A stretch of DNA of 64,000 bases from NCBI RefSeq assembly GCF_900101395.1, contig NZ_FMZO01000007.1:124001-188000 (forward strand), given 5' to 3'. Origin of the DNA: Niabella drilacis. GTDB lineage: Bacteria > Bacteroidota > Bacteroidia > Chitinophagales > Chitinophagaceae. Numbering within the stretch: the first letter of the stretch is position 1; every line of letters begins with the position of its first letter. Position numbers and translations under genes: made by a program. The notes below the pieces were generated by a model. The model was not told where the DNA came from and ran no database searches. It was given only the letters and a program-made list of their open reading frames with translations. Below are positions 1 to 13,274 of this stretch, piece after piece.

Positions 1-2772
1 TGGACCAATCTTATTGCAACTGCACAGGTAAAACTAACCGATTCGATTCCAGTGGACTCCAGGGTAAAGATCGGCAGGCTTCCCAACGGCTTCACCTACT
101 ATATCCGTCAGAATAAAAAGCCTGAGCATAAGGTGGAATTGCGCCTGGTGTTGAATGCAGGCTCTATCCTGGAGGACGATGATCAGCAGGGGCTGGCCCA
201 TATGGCGGAACATATGGCTTTTAACGGGACCAGGAATTTTAAAAAAAATGATATAGTAAGTTTTCTGCAAAGTATCGGTGTGGGATTTGGTAATGACCTG
301 AATGCGTATACCTCTTTTGATGAAACCGTATATATGCTGCCCATTCCTACGGATAAACCGGGTAACCTTGAAAAAGGGTTCCAGATACTGGAAGACTGGG
401 CACACAATGTGACGTACCAGACCAATGATATCAACGAGGAGCGGAATGTGATCCTCGAGGAAAGCCGCCTGGGAAAAGGTGCTGATGACCGCATGTTTCG
501 CCAGATCTATCCCAGGCTTTTTGCCGGGAGCCGTTATGCAAACCGTTTGCCGATCGGCGTGGATTCGATCATCCGGACCTACAATCCTGAGCTGATCCGC
601 AAATTTTATAAGGACTGGTACCGGCCCAACCTGATGGCTGCCGTTGTGGTTGGAGATGTGGATCCTGCAACGGCCGAAGCCCTGGTAAAAAAACATTTCA
701 GTGGCCTGGTAAACCCTGTCAACCCCCCGGTGCGGACTTATTCCGATGTAAAGCCGTATAACCGGAATGATGGAATGGTGGTGACTGATAAAGAGGCAAC
801 CAATTATTCCGTAGGAATTGCCTACAGTGCATTTCCGTCAAAGGAAGCACAGACCGTAGGGGAGTATGAAGAAGATCTCATAAAGAATATTTTTTCCAGT
901 ATCTTAAATCAGCGCCTGCGCGATCTGACACAGCAGCCCAACCCGCCCTTCCTGTATGGCTATACTTACTTTGGAAGCTATGCCCGTAACTACGACCAGT
1001 TCAATGCCGGGGCCGGGGTGGCCACAGCTGCAGACGCCGGGAAAGGCCTGGAAACCATAGTGGAGGAAATTGAAAAGGCAAAGCGTTTTGGTTTTACCCA
1101 GGCAGAGCTGGACCGCGTTAAGAAGACCATGGAAGCGGGAATGGACAAGGCCTATAATGAACGGGAAAAAACAGAATCCTCTAATTATGTAGACGAGTAT
1201 GTACGCAACTTTTTGACCAACGAACCCATTCCCGGTATTGCAAAGGAGCGGGAATATGTAAAAGAGCTATTGCCCCTGATCACCCTTAAAGAGATCAACG
1301 CTTTTGCTCAGTCCCTGCAACAACAATCCAATTATTTTATAACGCTTACCGGTCCTGCCGCTGCAGAATTGCCGGCGGCCCGGGACCTGGTAGCTGCTGC
1401 AGGCAAAGTGGTTGCCAGAACGGATATCAAAGCCAATGAAGATAAGGCAATTGCCACGGAGCTGCTTGCTACCCGGCCCGAACCGGGGAAGATCCTGAAA
1501 GAGACTGCTGATAGCAAACTGGGCACCCGCACCTGGGAATTGAGCAACGGCACATCCGTAACGTTTAAAAAAACGGATTTTAAGGATGATGAGATCCGGA
1601 TGGGCGCGCGCCGGTATGGGGGTACCAATGCCTATGGTGTTGCAGATAAGTATAATGCACAATATGCACTGAGTGTAGTAGGGGCAATGGGATATGGAAG
1701 CTTTACGCCTACCGACCTGCAAAAAGCACTGGCGGGCAAAACAGCATCGGCAGGTGCTTCGCTGGGTGGTATTACAGATGGGTTTTCCGGCAGCTCCAGT
1801 ATAAAAGACCTGGAGACCATGTTGCAGCTATTGTATCTTAAAGCAACTGATCCGCGACTGGATACCGCCTTGTTCCGTTCTTTTATACAAAAAAATAAAG
1901 CAAGTGTGGCCTATATTCTTTCCAATCCCGAAACTGTGTTTATAGATACCTTGTTCAAGACGCTTTACAGGAACAATCCCCTGGCGCCGGTGGCAGTTCC
2001 GCGTCCCGAGTATTTTGACCAGATCGATATGAACCGGGCAGTCCAGATCTACAGGGAGCATTTTGGGGATGCCAGCGGAATGCAGTTTGTTTTTGTAGGC
2101 AGTATCGATGAAAAGATCCTGAAGCCGCTGGTGGAAACATACATTGGTGGTTTACCGGCAACCAGGAAGAAATTTGTCTTTAAGGACAATGGCGTACGCC
2201 CCGTAAAAGGGAAATTGGACCTTACGGTTTACAAAGGCGAGGCGGAGAAGAGCCTGATCCTTTCCCTGACAACCGGAGACCTGGTGTACAGCCCTGACCT
2301 GGCACTGAATATGCGTGCAGTAAGTGAAGTGCTGAACATCCGCGTAATCGAAGAACTGAGGGAAAAGATCCAGGGGATATATGGCGGGGGCACTTCGGTG
2401 AGCGTCGAGCGCCTTCCCTATGCACATTACAGCTTCTTTACACAGCTGCCAACCGGCCCGGCAAAGGTAGATACCCTGTTAATGGCCATGAAAGCAGAGA
2501 TCAAAAACATTGAAACAACAGGTCCATCGAAAGAAAACCTGGATAAAGTAAAACAGCAATGGATAGAACAGAACAAGGTTGCTATGGAGCAGAACGGCAC
2601 CTGGCTGGAGTATATCCTTTCTGCACGGCTGGAGAAAAAGGACCCGGATCGCTTCTTAAATTCAGTAAAGTACATTAATGCGTTAACACCGGAAAGTGTG
2701 AAAGCGGCGGCGGGGAAGATCTTTTCCAGCGGCAATGTTGTTACGGCCGTGTTACAGCCCGAAAAGAAATAG
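1..2772 (+). CDS. M16 family zinc metallopeptidase (5' partial)
   Basis: This is a pitrilysin/insulinase-type peptidase, probably periplasmic. The first GTG in the window is at 52, but the frame is open from base 1 and reads W-T-N-L-I-A-T-A-Q before it, which looks like the end of a signal peptide, so the true start lies upstream of the window. The inverted zinc motif HxxEH (H-M-A-E-H) is at nt 199-213, and the third ligand is probably a Glu of the N-E-E-R-N-V-I-L-E-E stretch about 75 residues later. The roughly 910 visible residues fit the long two-repeat Bacteroidota form, in which the second M16 half is non-catalytic. It degrades peptides in the family; the substrate is unknown. No clear terminator follows. 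Confidence 0.93.
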   Translation, partial: WTNLIATAQVKLTDSIPVDSRVKIGRLPNGFTYYIRQNKKPEHKVELRLVLNAGSILEDDDQQGLAHMAEHMAFNGTRNFKKNDIVSFLQSIGVGFGNDLNAYTSFDETVYMLPIPTDKPGNLEKGFQILEDWAHNVTYQTNDINEERNVILEESRLGKGADDRMFRQIYPRLFAGSRYANRLPIGVDSIIRTYNPELIRKFYKDWYRPNLMAAVVVGDVDPATAEALVKKHFSGLVNPVNPPVRTYSDVKPYNRNDGMVVTDKEATNYSVGIAYSAFPSKEAQTVGEYEEDLIKNIFSSILNQRLRDLTQQPNPPFLYGYTYFGSYARNYDQFNAGAGVATAADAGKGLETIVEEIEKAKRFGFTQAELDRVKKTMEAGMDKAYNEREKTESSNYVDEYVRNFLTNEPIPGIAKEREYVKELLPLITLKEINAFAQSLQQQSNYFITLTGPAAAELPAARDLVAAAGKVVARTDIKANEDKAIATELLATRPEPGKILKETADSKLGTRTWELSNGTSVTFKKTDFKDDEIRMGARRYGGTNAYGVADKYNAQYALSVVGAMGYGSFTPTDLQKALAGKTASAGASLGGITDGFSGSSSIKDLETMLQLLYLKATDPRLDTALFRSFIQKNKASVAYILSNPETVFIDTLFKTLYRNNPLAPVAVPRPEYFDQIDMNRAVQIYREHFGDASGMQFVFVGSIDEKILKPLVETYIGGLPATRKKFVFKDNGVRPVKGKLDLTVYKGEAEKSLILSLTTGDLVYSPDLALNMRAVSEVLNIRVIEELREKIQGIYGGGTSVSVERLPYAHYSFFTQLPTGPAKVDTLLMAMKAEIKNIETTGPSKENLDKVKQQWIEQNKVAMEQNGTWLEYILSARLEKKDPDRFLNSVKYINALTPESVKAAAGKIFSSGNVVTAVLQPEKK

Positions 2773-6257
<3,485 letters not shown>

Positions 6258-6492
6258 AGGCGATGCGCAAACGGTTGCTCTTTAAAAAAAAGGATGGATT
6301 CTTTCTGGTATGTCCGATTCAGGCTACCTTAGACTGCCGGATCGTATGATCCCGGCGATTGCAGCCGGCCGCAAATGGCCGGAGAATACAGGCCGGATTC
6401 AAAGATAAACCGCATTTCCGCAACAACGAGGAATGATCATGCAAACCCGTTCGACCCCATCATCGCAGGGCGGACACAAATATAAAATACGG

Positions 6493-7848
6493 ATGAAACG
6501 TAAAGATTTTGTAAAAAGCACCGGCCTGGCAATGGCTTCGGTTGCAGTGCTGCCATCAGAAATTGTATTTAAACCTACCGCCGCTACCAAATTAAAGGTA
6601 GCAATTGTAGGCGTGGGCGCCCGTGGTATCTGGCACCTGGACCTTTTATTAAAGCGGGATGATGTGGAGGTTGTGGGCGTTTGTGATATTGATCCCCGGT
6701 GTATTGAAGCCGCAAAAGAGAAAGTATCCAAGGCGGGTAAAAAACAGCCGGTATATTACTCCAACGGGGTAGATGACTGGAAGAATATGTATGCAAAGAA
6801 GGGGATCGAAGCGGTGGTGATCGCTACCCCCTGGGAACTGCATAAACCGATGGTTATCGGCGCGCTGGAAGCCGGCATCAAATACGTAGGTACCGAAGTG
6901 ATCCTGGGTATCTCGCTGCAGGATCACTGGGATGTGGTACGTGCGGCCGAGCGCTACAACGGGCATGTGATGATGCTGGAGAATGTATGTTACCGGCGCG
7001 ATGTGCTGGCGGTATTGAATATGGTACGCCAGAATGTGTTTGGCGAACTGATCCACCTGCAGGGGGGCTATCAGCACGACCTGCGCGGGGTGAAATTCAA
7101 CGATGGTAAATCTCCTTATGGAAAGGGTGCAGAATTTGGTCATACCGACGGGTATTCCGAATCCAGGTGGCGCACGGATCATTCCGTTTGGCGCAACGGG
7201 GACCTCTATCCAACTCATGGTATCGGGCCGGTGGCACAGTATATCAACATCAACAGGGGCAACCGTTTCGTGTCGCTGAATGCGTTCTCTACAAAATCCC
7301 GCGGGCTGCATGAATATATTGTTGAAACAGGCGGGGCCACACATAAGAATGCCAAGGTGAATTTTAAACTGGGCGATATTGTAACCACCCAGATCAGCTG
7401 CGTGAACGGAGAAACAGTGATCCTGCAGCATGACACTAATTTGCCACGCCCTTATTCATTAGGGTTCCGGGTACAGGGAACAAAAGGATTGTGGATGGAT
7501 GTGAATAGCGGTATCTATGTGGAAGGCGTTTCCAAACCTCATACATGGGACAAGGCACAGGAATGGCTGGATAAATACGACCACCCGCTGTGGAAGAAAT
7601 ACGGGAAGGATGCAGAAGGTGCCGGCCATGGCGGGATGGACTTTTTTGTGATCCATTCATTTATTGAATCTGCAAAAAGAAAAGAGCCCACCCAGATGGA
7701 TGTGTACGATGCCGCTACCTGGAGCGCGATTACACCATTGAGCGAGCAGTCGATTGCGTTGGGACACCAGACCGTGGAGTTCCCCGACTTTACCGGCGGC
7801 GACTGGATGTACCGGAAACCGGTATTTGCGCTGAACGACGATTATTAA
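6493..7848 (+). CDS. GH109-type NAD-dependent glycosidase (Gfo/Idh/MocA fold)
   Basis: The Rossmann fold begins with V-A-I-V-G-V-G-A-R-G, the NAD-binding glycine motif. The next parts resemble family GH109 alpha-N-acetylgalactosaminidases rather than sugar dehydrogenases: M-M-L-E-N-V-C-Y-R-R-D, V-L-N-M-V-R-Q-N-V-F-G-E-L, the H-D-L-R segment, and Y-P-T-H-G-I-G-P with its His. The E-K-P lysine motif of oxidoreductases is replaced by T-E-V-I-L. GH109 enzymes hydrolyse GalNAc glycosides through an NAD-mediated oxidation/elimination cycle. Start 6493 gives a Tat/Sec-like leader (M-K-R-K-D-F-V-K-S-T); the ATG at 6433 would add 20 polar residues and is less likely. Exported. A generic Gfo/Idh oxidoreductase is the alternative. 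Confidence 0.82.
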   Translation: MKRKDFVKSTGLAMASVAVLPSEIVFKPTAATKLKVAIVGVGARGIWHLDLLLKRDDVEVVGVCDIDPRCIEAAKEKVSKAGKKQPVYYSNGVDDWKNMYAKKGIEAVVIATPWELHKPMVIGALEAGIKYVGTEVILGISLQDHWDVVRAAERYNGHVMMLENVCYRRDVLAVLNMVRQNVFGELIHLQGGYQHDLRGVKFNDGKSPYGKGAEFGHTDGYSESRWRTDHSVWRNGDLYPTHGIGPVAQYININRGNRFVSLNAFSTKSRGLHEYIVETGGATHKNAKVNFKLGDIVTTQISCVNGETVILQHDTNLPRPYSLGFRVQGTKGLWMDVNSGIYVEGVSKPHTWDKAQEWLDKYDHPLWKKYGKDAEGAGHGGMDFFVIHSFIESAKRKEPTQMDVYDAATWSAITPLSEQSIALGHQTVEFPDFTGGDWMYRKPVFALNDDY

Positions 7849-7867
7849 TACGTAAACTGTTCCATAC

Positions 7868-7902
7868 AAAAATGTCCGCCTTTAAACGCGGGCATTTTTT
7901 TT
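7868..7902. terminator. Bidirectional intrinsic terminator
   Basis: The stem AAAATGTCCGC / GCGGGCATTTT (one G-U pair) is separated by a short TTTAAAC-type loop, preceded by an A-run and followed by eight T residues. It sits between the convergent GH109-type gene and the esterase gene, ending one base before the esterase stop, and can serve both strands. Confidence 0.85.
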
Positions 7903-7903
7903 G

Positions 7904-8743
7904 TTATGGCACTGGTGGTATCTGCCATTGAAGCCCTTTTATGAAACAGGGTAATTGCGTATCCATATGATCTAACGCCGTGTAAGTATCCATCTTTTTT
8001 GTAATGTTGCCGGATGTGAACAGGGATGAAAGCTGCCGGAAAAGGCTGTCCTGTTGCTCCAGCCCGCCATAGGCAATATAAAGGTTAAGGCTGTCAGCAT
8101 TTGGCAGGCTGCTTTTTTTAAGAGCTTCCAATAAAAAATAACGGTTATAATGGAGAGAGGGACTTGCGGCAATAAAGTTTTTGAACCGATGTATTTTTCC
8201 GGATAGCCTTTGTTCTAAAGCATAGCAGGTAAAATAGCCGCCCAGCGAATGTCCCATCAATGTTTGCTGTAGCGTATCTGTCCTGAACCTGCGGTCCATC
8301 ATTGGCGCAAGCTCTTCGTTAATAAAAGATAAAAACCGGTCGGCTCCTCCGCTGACCGGCATTTCGTAATCCGGGATGGCTACCGGGTAAGTATAATCCC
8401 TGTTTCGCAGCGAATCCATTGTTGGAAAATCCCTGTAACCGATACCTGCCAGTATTACCCGGGGTGCAAGCCCTACCTCAGCGTAGCTGTTTAGTACAGT
8501 AGCCATAATATCGAAATAGAGATTGCCATCAAGAAGATACACAACCGGAAAACGTTTATTGCTGTCCAACGTATAATCAGCGGGAAGGTTTATTTGGACG
8601 ATAAAGGAGTCTTTCACATTTTTTGAAAAGACATGCAGGGTATCTTTAGCAGAAGCGGGCTTTTTCAGATCTGCAGAGACGGGATCCGGCATGTTGCAGC
8701 CTGTTATCAATAACGCCATGCCAAGCAGAAAGGGATATTTCAT
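7904..8743 (-). CDS. Esterase D/BesA-type alpha/beta hydrolase lipoprotein
   Basis: This is a 279-aa serine hydrolase of the putative esterase family (PF00756-like), related to enterochelin and bacillibactin esterases. The N-terminus M-K-Y-P-F-L-L-G-M-A-L-L-I-T-G-C is a lipoprotein signal with Cys16 as the lipidation site, so it is probably anchored facing the periplasm or surface. P-V-V-Y-L-L-D-G-N-L-Y precedes the nucleophile elbow G-H-S-L-G-G; the His is likely in the C-terminal L-D-H-M-D segment. No iron-uptake genes are adjacent, so siderophore hydrolysis is not implied. It is convergent with the GH109-type gene across a shared terminator. Confidence 0.85.
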   Translation of the reverse strand: MKYPFLLGMALLITGCNMPDPVSADLKKPASAKDTLHVFSKNVKDSFIVQINLPADYTLDSNKRFPVVYLLDGNLYFDIMATVLNSYAEVGLAPRVILAGIGYRDFPTMDSLRNRDYTYPVAIPDYEMPVSGGADRFLSFINEELAPMMDRRFRTDTLQQTLMGHSLGGYFTCYALEQRLSGKIHRFKNFIAASPSLHYNRYFLLEALKKSSLPNADSLNLYIAYGGLEQQDSLFRQLSSLFTSGNITKKMDTYTALDHMDTQLPCFIKGLQWQIPPVP

Positions 8744-8922
8744 ATAGCGGATATTTTAGTGTTTTGAAATGATGCGGAAAGCATCAAGTTAGCAAAGGTG
8801 TTGCGGAAGCGGCAAAGGTTGTGTTGTTCTCCGGTCATTTTACAGGCATTTTAACAAAGTACTGTAAAAACGAAGGGGACGCTTTGGGCGCCCCTCACCA
8901 GGATCTGTGCTGCTTTCCAGCA

Positions 8923-9333
8923 TTATGAAACCGGAGTATAAGACCGCTTCCTGTTCCCCAGGTAAAGTACCAGTGCAAAAATACCAAACGTTGTTTCAAT
9001 AATTAGCCAGTTGGAGCCAAAAGCACCCAAGGCCCCATCCGCCCAGATAGTGACCAGTCTGGACAGTGCATACAACAGCCAGAACAGGCTCAGGAAAAGC
9101 AATGCATGGGAAAGTTGTTGACGGGTCATATAAAGCAATATGGCAATAACCGAAAAACCAACACCGCCATACACACCTCTTATGGAACTTAAAGCGTCCG
9201 TATTCTTCAGCGTTACCTGCACCAGGTCCATTACGGCTTGCGGGCTGTACCAGGCCATTGCTGAAACCCATGCAAGACTCAGGGCTGAAATACAAACAAA
9301 TCCATAACCTGCATAACTGAATATTTTTTTCAT
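8923..9333 (-). CDS. DUF4345 family four-helix membrane protein
   Basis: This is a 136-aa integral membrane protein with four predicted helices and the conserved family core R-G-V-Y-G-G-V-G near residue 50. The function of DUF4345 proteins is unknown. The start at 9333 (M-K-K-I-F-S-Y-A-G) is preferred over an upstream in-frame ATG at 9435, because a TAnnTTTG element (TATTTTTG at 9353-9360 on this strand) lies 20 bp upstream and would fall inside the longer frame. It seems to be monocistronic. Confidence 0.78.
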   Translation of the reverse strand: MKKIFSYAGYGFVCISALSLAWVSAMAWYSPQAVMDLVQVTLKNTDALSSIRGVYGGVGFSVIAILLYMTRQQLSHALLFLSLFWLLYALSRLVTIWADGALGAFGSNWLIIETTFGIFALVLYLGNRKRSYTPVS

Positions 9334-9352
9334 TGTATTTTTATTTAGAAGG

Positions 9353-9360
9353 CAAAAATA
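9353..9360 (-). promoter_or_regulatory. Candidate -7 promoter element for the DUF4345 gene
   Basis: Read on the minus strand the sequence is TATTTTTG, a perfect match to the Bacteroidota TAnnTTTG consensus, 20 bp before the start codon. A well spaced -33 TTG was not found, so the call rests on the -7 box and its position. Confidence 0.45.
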
Positions 9361-9478
9361 TTCAACGTTATTTTGGTAACTATTGACGAATGTCAACGGT
9401 TTTGTAAGGAGCCGTGAGATGCTGCGCCGGGGCAAAACGGTGTGGATCTGCTGAAGTTCAAATTTTGTATTTTTTCTG

Positions 9479-11656
9479 CTACTGGCCGCCCGGCGGGCAG
9501 TGTGCTTTTAAATAATGGGTATAAAGGGCGGAAAGATGTGCACCCGTACCCTCACCTTCGGAGATAGAGTGGGTGCGGTTAGGGTAGCTCATCAGCTGAA
9601 ATTGTTTTCCCTGGCGGATCAGTTCGTTGATCAGCATCTCAGCATTCTGATAATGTACATTGTCATCGCCGGTACCATGTATATAGAGCAGGTTACCCCG
9701 CAGGTTCCTGGCATAAGTGATCGGCGATCCTTTTACGAAATCTTCATTTGAACTTACCGGCACGCCCATATAACGTTCCTGGTAAATATTGTCATATAAC
9801 AGCTGGTTGGTAACTGCGGCGATCGCAATGCCGGTCTTATAAATCTCCGGATACTGAAAAAGCAGGTTGAGTGTAGAGGAGCCGCCACCACTCCAACCCC
9901 AAACAGCCACCCGGCTGGAATCAATGAAATCCCATTTTAGAATTTCTTTAGCGCCCATGGCCTGATCGCGGATATTGATCCGGCCAATGTTCCGGTAGAT
10001 CGCTTTGCGCCACTGGCTGCCTTTGGGGGCCGGGGCGCCCCGGTTCTCCAGGGAGATATATACATAACCATCATTGGCCATGCTGCCGTTGTACAGGAAG
10101 TTCTTACCGGTGCCGTATTTGTCCAGCACGGTTTGTGATGCGGGCTCTCCATATACATAAAAAACGACCGGGTATTTTTTTTGAGGATCAAAAGGGACCG
10201 GTTTCACCATCCATCCGTCCAGTTCAATGCCATCAGCCGTTTTCAGCTTAAAGAATTCCGTTTTGGGGTCACCGGCATTTGCTGCCAGGACCCTCCGGGC
10301 CTTTGCCAGTTCCCGGTGATCCGGAAGGCTGACAATGGCGCCGTTGGCCAGTTCTGTGGCGCTGCTGTGGTTCAGGATGGCTATCTTTCCATTAGGTGAA
10401 ATGGTGTACTTGTTGGTGCCCTTCAGGCTGGCCGGTGTTACTCTTACGGCTTTACCACCCTTCAGGCTGATCTTATATAAATAGTTTTGAGTGGCATTTT
10501 CAGGAGAAGCTGCAAAATAGATGGTCTGCGTTGGAGCATCAAAGAGGTTGAACTGTATAACGTCGTAGGCTTCCCTGGTGATCAGCGTTTCTTTACCGGT
10601 AAGGTCCAGCTTATAGATCTGCCTCCATCCATTCTTTTCCGAAAGCCACAGGAATTCACCATTCGCATTTACCCAGTCCCACCCGCTCGGGTCGTTATCA
10701 TTCCACCTGCTTTTAATATCGATCCAGGCTGCATCTGTTTCATGATAGATCTGTCTGGCCTTTGCAGAAGCCGCATCCACCAGGAAGATCCGGCTGTCGT
10801 TCTGCTGCCGGTTAAGCTGCTGTAAAATAACCGACTCGCCCCTGGGGGTCCACTCCATGCGGGGAATATAGTGTTGCACCGGGTCTCCCTCAATAGCTGC
10901 CTGGCTGGTTTTTCCGTTGGCAATATCGAACAGCCAGATCGTGCAGGCGCTGGGATTTTGTCCTACCTTAGGATACTCTACGGGTATGGTAAAGGGGTAC
11001 AGGGAATCCGTGTTGTTGATCATCAGGAAATTCCGGATATTGCGTGCATCCAGCTTCCAGTAGGCAATACGGGAGCCATCCGGTGACCAGCGAAAACCAT
11101 CCTGGCATCCGAATTCCTCTTCATAGGCCCAGTCAAAAGTGCCGTTAATGATCCGGTCGGTTCCGTCGCCGGTAACCGCCGTGCGTTTTTGATCCTGCAG
11201 GTCTTCAATATAGATATTGTGTTTGGAAACATATGCCACCTTTTTACCGTCGGGAGAAAATTTGGCAAACATCAATGATGCGGCAGGCAGGCCCCGGCCC
11301 AGTTGTGTAAGCTTTTGAGCGCCCCGGTCAAATATCCAGTAGTCCCCGCGGGTGTTTTCCCGCCATACACGTTGGGTATTGGCAAATAACAGGATCCGTC
11401 CCCCGTCAGGAGAAATGGTAAAACTTTGTACGCTAAGTGCCCCGGTTGCTCCGGCAGGAGTAAGTTCCTTTTGGGTCATGAACACTTTATTATTTTCCGG
11501 GTGTACAGGATCAATGCTGGAAATGCCCTGGTCGGAGAAACTGTAAAAACGATTTCCGTCGGCGGACCATTGCAATTTCTGTGCGATAGCTGTTTGTGCC
11601 CATATGAATAAAACAATAAGGAGCAGGTAACCGGTGGCTCTTGCGGGAAAAAACAT
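9479..11656 (-). CDS. Dipeptidyl peptidase IV-type S9B prolyl peptidase
   Basis: This secreted serine peptidase of 725 aa matches the usual DPP-IV length. It has a signal peptide (M-F-F-P-A-R-A-T-G-Y-L-L-L...A-I-A-Q), an N-terminal beta-propeller with repeated S-P-D-G-x-x/W-S-P-D-G blades, and a C-terminal alpha/beta hydrolase domain. The nucleophile is S589 in G-W-S-G-G-G; the Asp is probably in H-G-T-G-D-D-N-V-H and the His in P-N-R-T-H-S-I. The D-W-A-Y-E-E-E-F segment is the double-Glu motif that anchors substrate N-termini in this family. It cleaves Xaa-Pro dipeptides in the periplasm. The start at 11656 is chosen because the longer frame from 11704 adds a non-signal-like stretch. Confidence 0.92.
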   Translation of the reverse strand: MFFPARATGYLLLIVLFIWAQTAIAQKLQWSADGNRFYSFSDQGISSIDPVHPENNKVFMTQKELTPAGATGALSVQSFTISPDGGRILLFANTQRVWRENTRGDYWIFDRGAQKLTQLGRGLPAASLMFAKFSPDGKKVAYVSKHNIYIEDLQDQKRTAVTGDGTDRIINGTFDWAYEEEFGCQDGFRWSPDGSRIAYWKLDARNIRNFLMINNTDSLYPFTIPVEYPKVGQNPSACTIWLFDIANGKTSQAAIEGDPVQHYIPRMEWTPRGESVILQQLNRQQNDSRIFLVDAASAKARQIYHETDAAWIDIKSRWNDNDPSGWDWVNANGEFLWLSEKNGWRQIYKLDLTGKETLITREAYDVIQFNLFDAPTQTIYFAASPENATQNYLYKISLKGGKAVRVTPASLKGTNKYTISPNGKIAILNHSSATELANGAIVSLPDHRELAKARRVLAANAGDPKTEFFKLKTADGIELDGWMVKPVPFDPQKKYPVVFYVYGEPASQTVLDKYGTGKNFLYNGSMANDGYVYISLENRGAPAPKGSQWRKAIYRNIGRINIRDQAMGAKEILKWDFIDSSRVAVWGWSGGGSSTLNLLFQYPEIYKTGIAIAAVTNQLLYDNIYQERYMGVPVSSNEDFVKGSPITYARNLRGNLLYIHGTGDDNVHYQNAEMLINELIRQGKQFQLMSYPNRTHSISEGEGTGAHLSALYTHYLKAHCPPGGQ

Positions 11657-11837
11657 AAATTGAATATTTGTGCCTAAATTAACGGGCTTTTCCCAGATCT
11701 CCATAAAAAATCGACAGAGGCCTTGCCGGCAGCATAGCGGTTTATTTGCCGCAGCGACCGGAGCTAATGCAATACAAATACCCCAGGTTCCTCACGTGAC
11801 CTTTGCGGTTCATAAGACCTCTTTGGCTGCGATCCGT

Positions 11838-13274
11838 TCATTCCTTCTCCTGCCATTTCTTTATTTTGTCACCCGCCATTTTTACAATTTTAGGAGTGAA
11901 CTTTCCAATCACATCTACCAGGGTCTGCTGGCTTTTCATGACCACTTCAATGTCTTTATAAGCAAACGGCGCTTCATCCAGACCGGCGCTGATCAGTTTT
12001 ACACCATGTTTGGAAAGCTCTTTTTTCAGGTCGGCATCTGTAATGCTTTGCAGCGCCCTGCTGCGGCTCATTTTACGGCCCGCTCCATGAGAAGCCGAGT
12101 TGACGGCTGCTGCGGAGCCCTTACCTTTTACGATAAAGCCTGCAGCCGTCATGCTGCCGGGTATAATGCCCAGCACGTCCCTGCCGGCGGGGGTGGCTCC
12201 CTTGCGATGTACTACCAGCTCTTGCCCCTCCAGCAATTCCTTCCAGGCAAAATTGTGATGGTTTTCTACCATCTTAACAGGCTTACGGCCCAGTTGCCTG
12301 GCTATTTTTGCATGGATGATGTGATGGCAAGCGGATGCATAGTCTCCCGCCAGGTTCATAGCCAGCCAGTACTCCTGTCCCTCTTCCTCATCCAGGTTCA
12401 GCCAGGCCAGGTTTTTGGCATCCTGCGGCAGCCGTCTTTTACTGATGGCGATCTTGGTGTAATGAGTAGCAATAGCCGCACCCAGTGCACGGGAGCCGGA
12501 GTGGGACAATAAGCCAAGGTATAGCCCCGGCGGAACCTGCAGCACTTCATCATGCGCGGGGATCTCCACGATGCCGAACTCCACAAAGTGGTTACCGCTT
12601 CCGCTGCTTCCCAATTGTTTCCAGGCACGGCCATGCAGTTCTTTTAAAAAAGGCAAATGCTGAAAAGCTTCATGATCCATCACCGCATGGTTTTCCGCCT
12701 TTTGAAACTGGGCGCCGCTTCCAAATAAAGTGGCTTCATTGATCTCGCGCACAAAATAGTGCTCGCGGTTGGTGAGCTCTTTGGGGTCAATGTCAAAGAT
12801 GCTTAAGCACATCCGGCAGCCGATATCTACCCCCACACCATAGGGGATCACCGCATTTTTTGTAGCCAGTACACCGCCGATCGGCAGGCCATAGCCCTGG
12901 TGAGCATCCGGCATCAGGGCCCCGGCAACCGATACCGGCAGCTTGGCAGCAGTGTACATCTGTGCCATGGCGCCTTCTTCAATATACGCGCTCCCAAATA
13001 CATTGAAGCCGATACCCGTTTGATTTAAGGATACGGCCATGCCTGCTGTCTCTTTGGGTGGCGGAGGTAACAGCTGCTGTGCAACAGGCGCCAGCACGGC
13101 ATCCGATACAAAATCCGACGGGGCCTGTAATACCGTCCTTAAAATGGCAAGCGCATTTTCCTTTGATTCGTATTTGTAGTGTTTTTGCATTAGGTTCATA
13201 GTAATGCTGATCACCGGACCCTCGGGATAACCCAGTTGTCTTAACTCTTTTCCGGTTATTTTTAATTTGTTCAT
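11838..13274 (-). CDS. rtcB: RtcB family RNA-splicing ligase
   Basis: This 478-aa protein has the full RtcB signature set: G-V-G-V-D-I-G-C-R-M with its metal-binding Cys, S-S-G-S-G-N-H-F-V-E, H-S-G-S-R, the E-N-H-H-N-F-A-W metal site, P-G-S-M-T-A-A-G, and H-G-A-G-R carrying the histidine that is guanylylated. RtcB is a GTP- and Mn-dependent ligase joining 2',3'-cyclic-phosphate or 3'-phosphate ends to 5'-OH RNA ends, used in RNA repair. No RtcA, RtcR, archease or tRNA lies next to it. It is cytoplasmic. The neighbours on both sides are unrelated, so context gives no substrate. Confidence 0.95.
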   Translation of the reverse strand: MNKLKITGKELRQLGYPEGPVISITMNLMQKHYKYESKENALAILRTVLQAPSDFVSDAVLAPVAQQLLPPPPKETAGMAVSLNQTGIGFNVFGSAYIEEGAMAQMYTAAKLPVSVAGALMPDAHQGYGLPIGGVLATKNAVIPYGVGVDIGCRMCLSIFDIDPKELTNREHYFVREINEATLFGSGAQFQKAENHAVMDHEAFQHLPFLKELHGRAWKQLGSSGSGNHFVEFGIVEIPAHDEVLQVPPGLYLGLLSHSGSRALGAAIATHYTKIAISKRRLPQDAKNLAWLNLDEEEGQEYWLAMNLAGDYASACHHIIHAKIARQLGRKPVKMVENHHNFAWKELLEGQELVVHRKGATPAGRDVLGIIPGSMTAAGFIVKGKGSAAAVNSASHGAGRKMSRSRALQSITDADLKKELSKHGVKLISAGLDEAPFAYKDIEVVMKSQQTLVDVIGKFTPKIVKMAGDKIKKWQEKE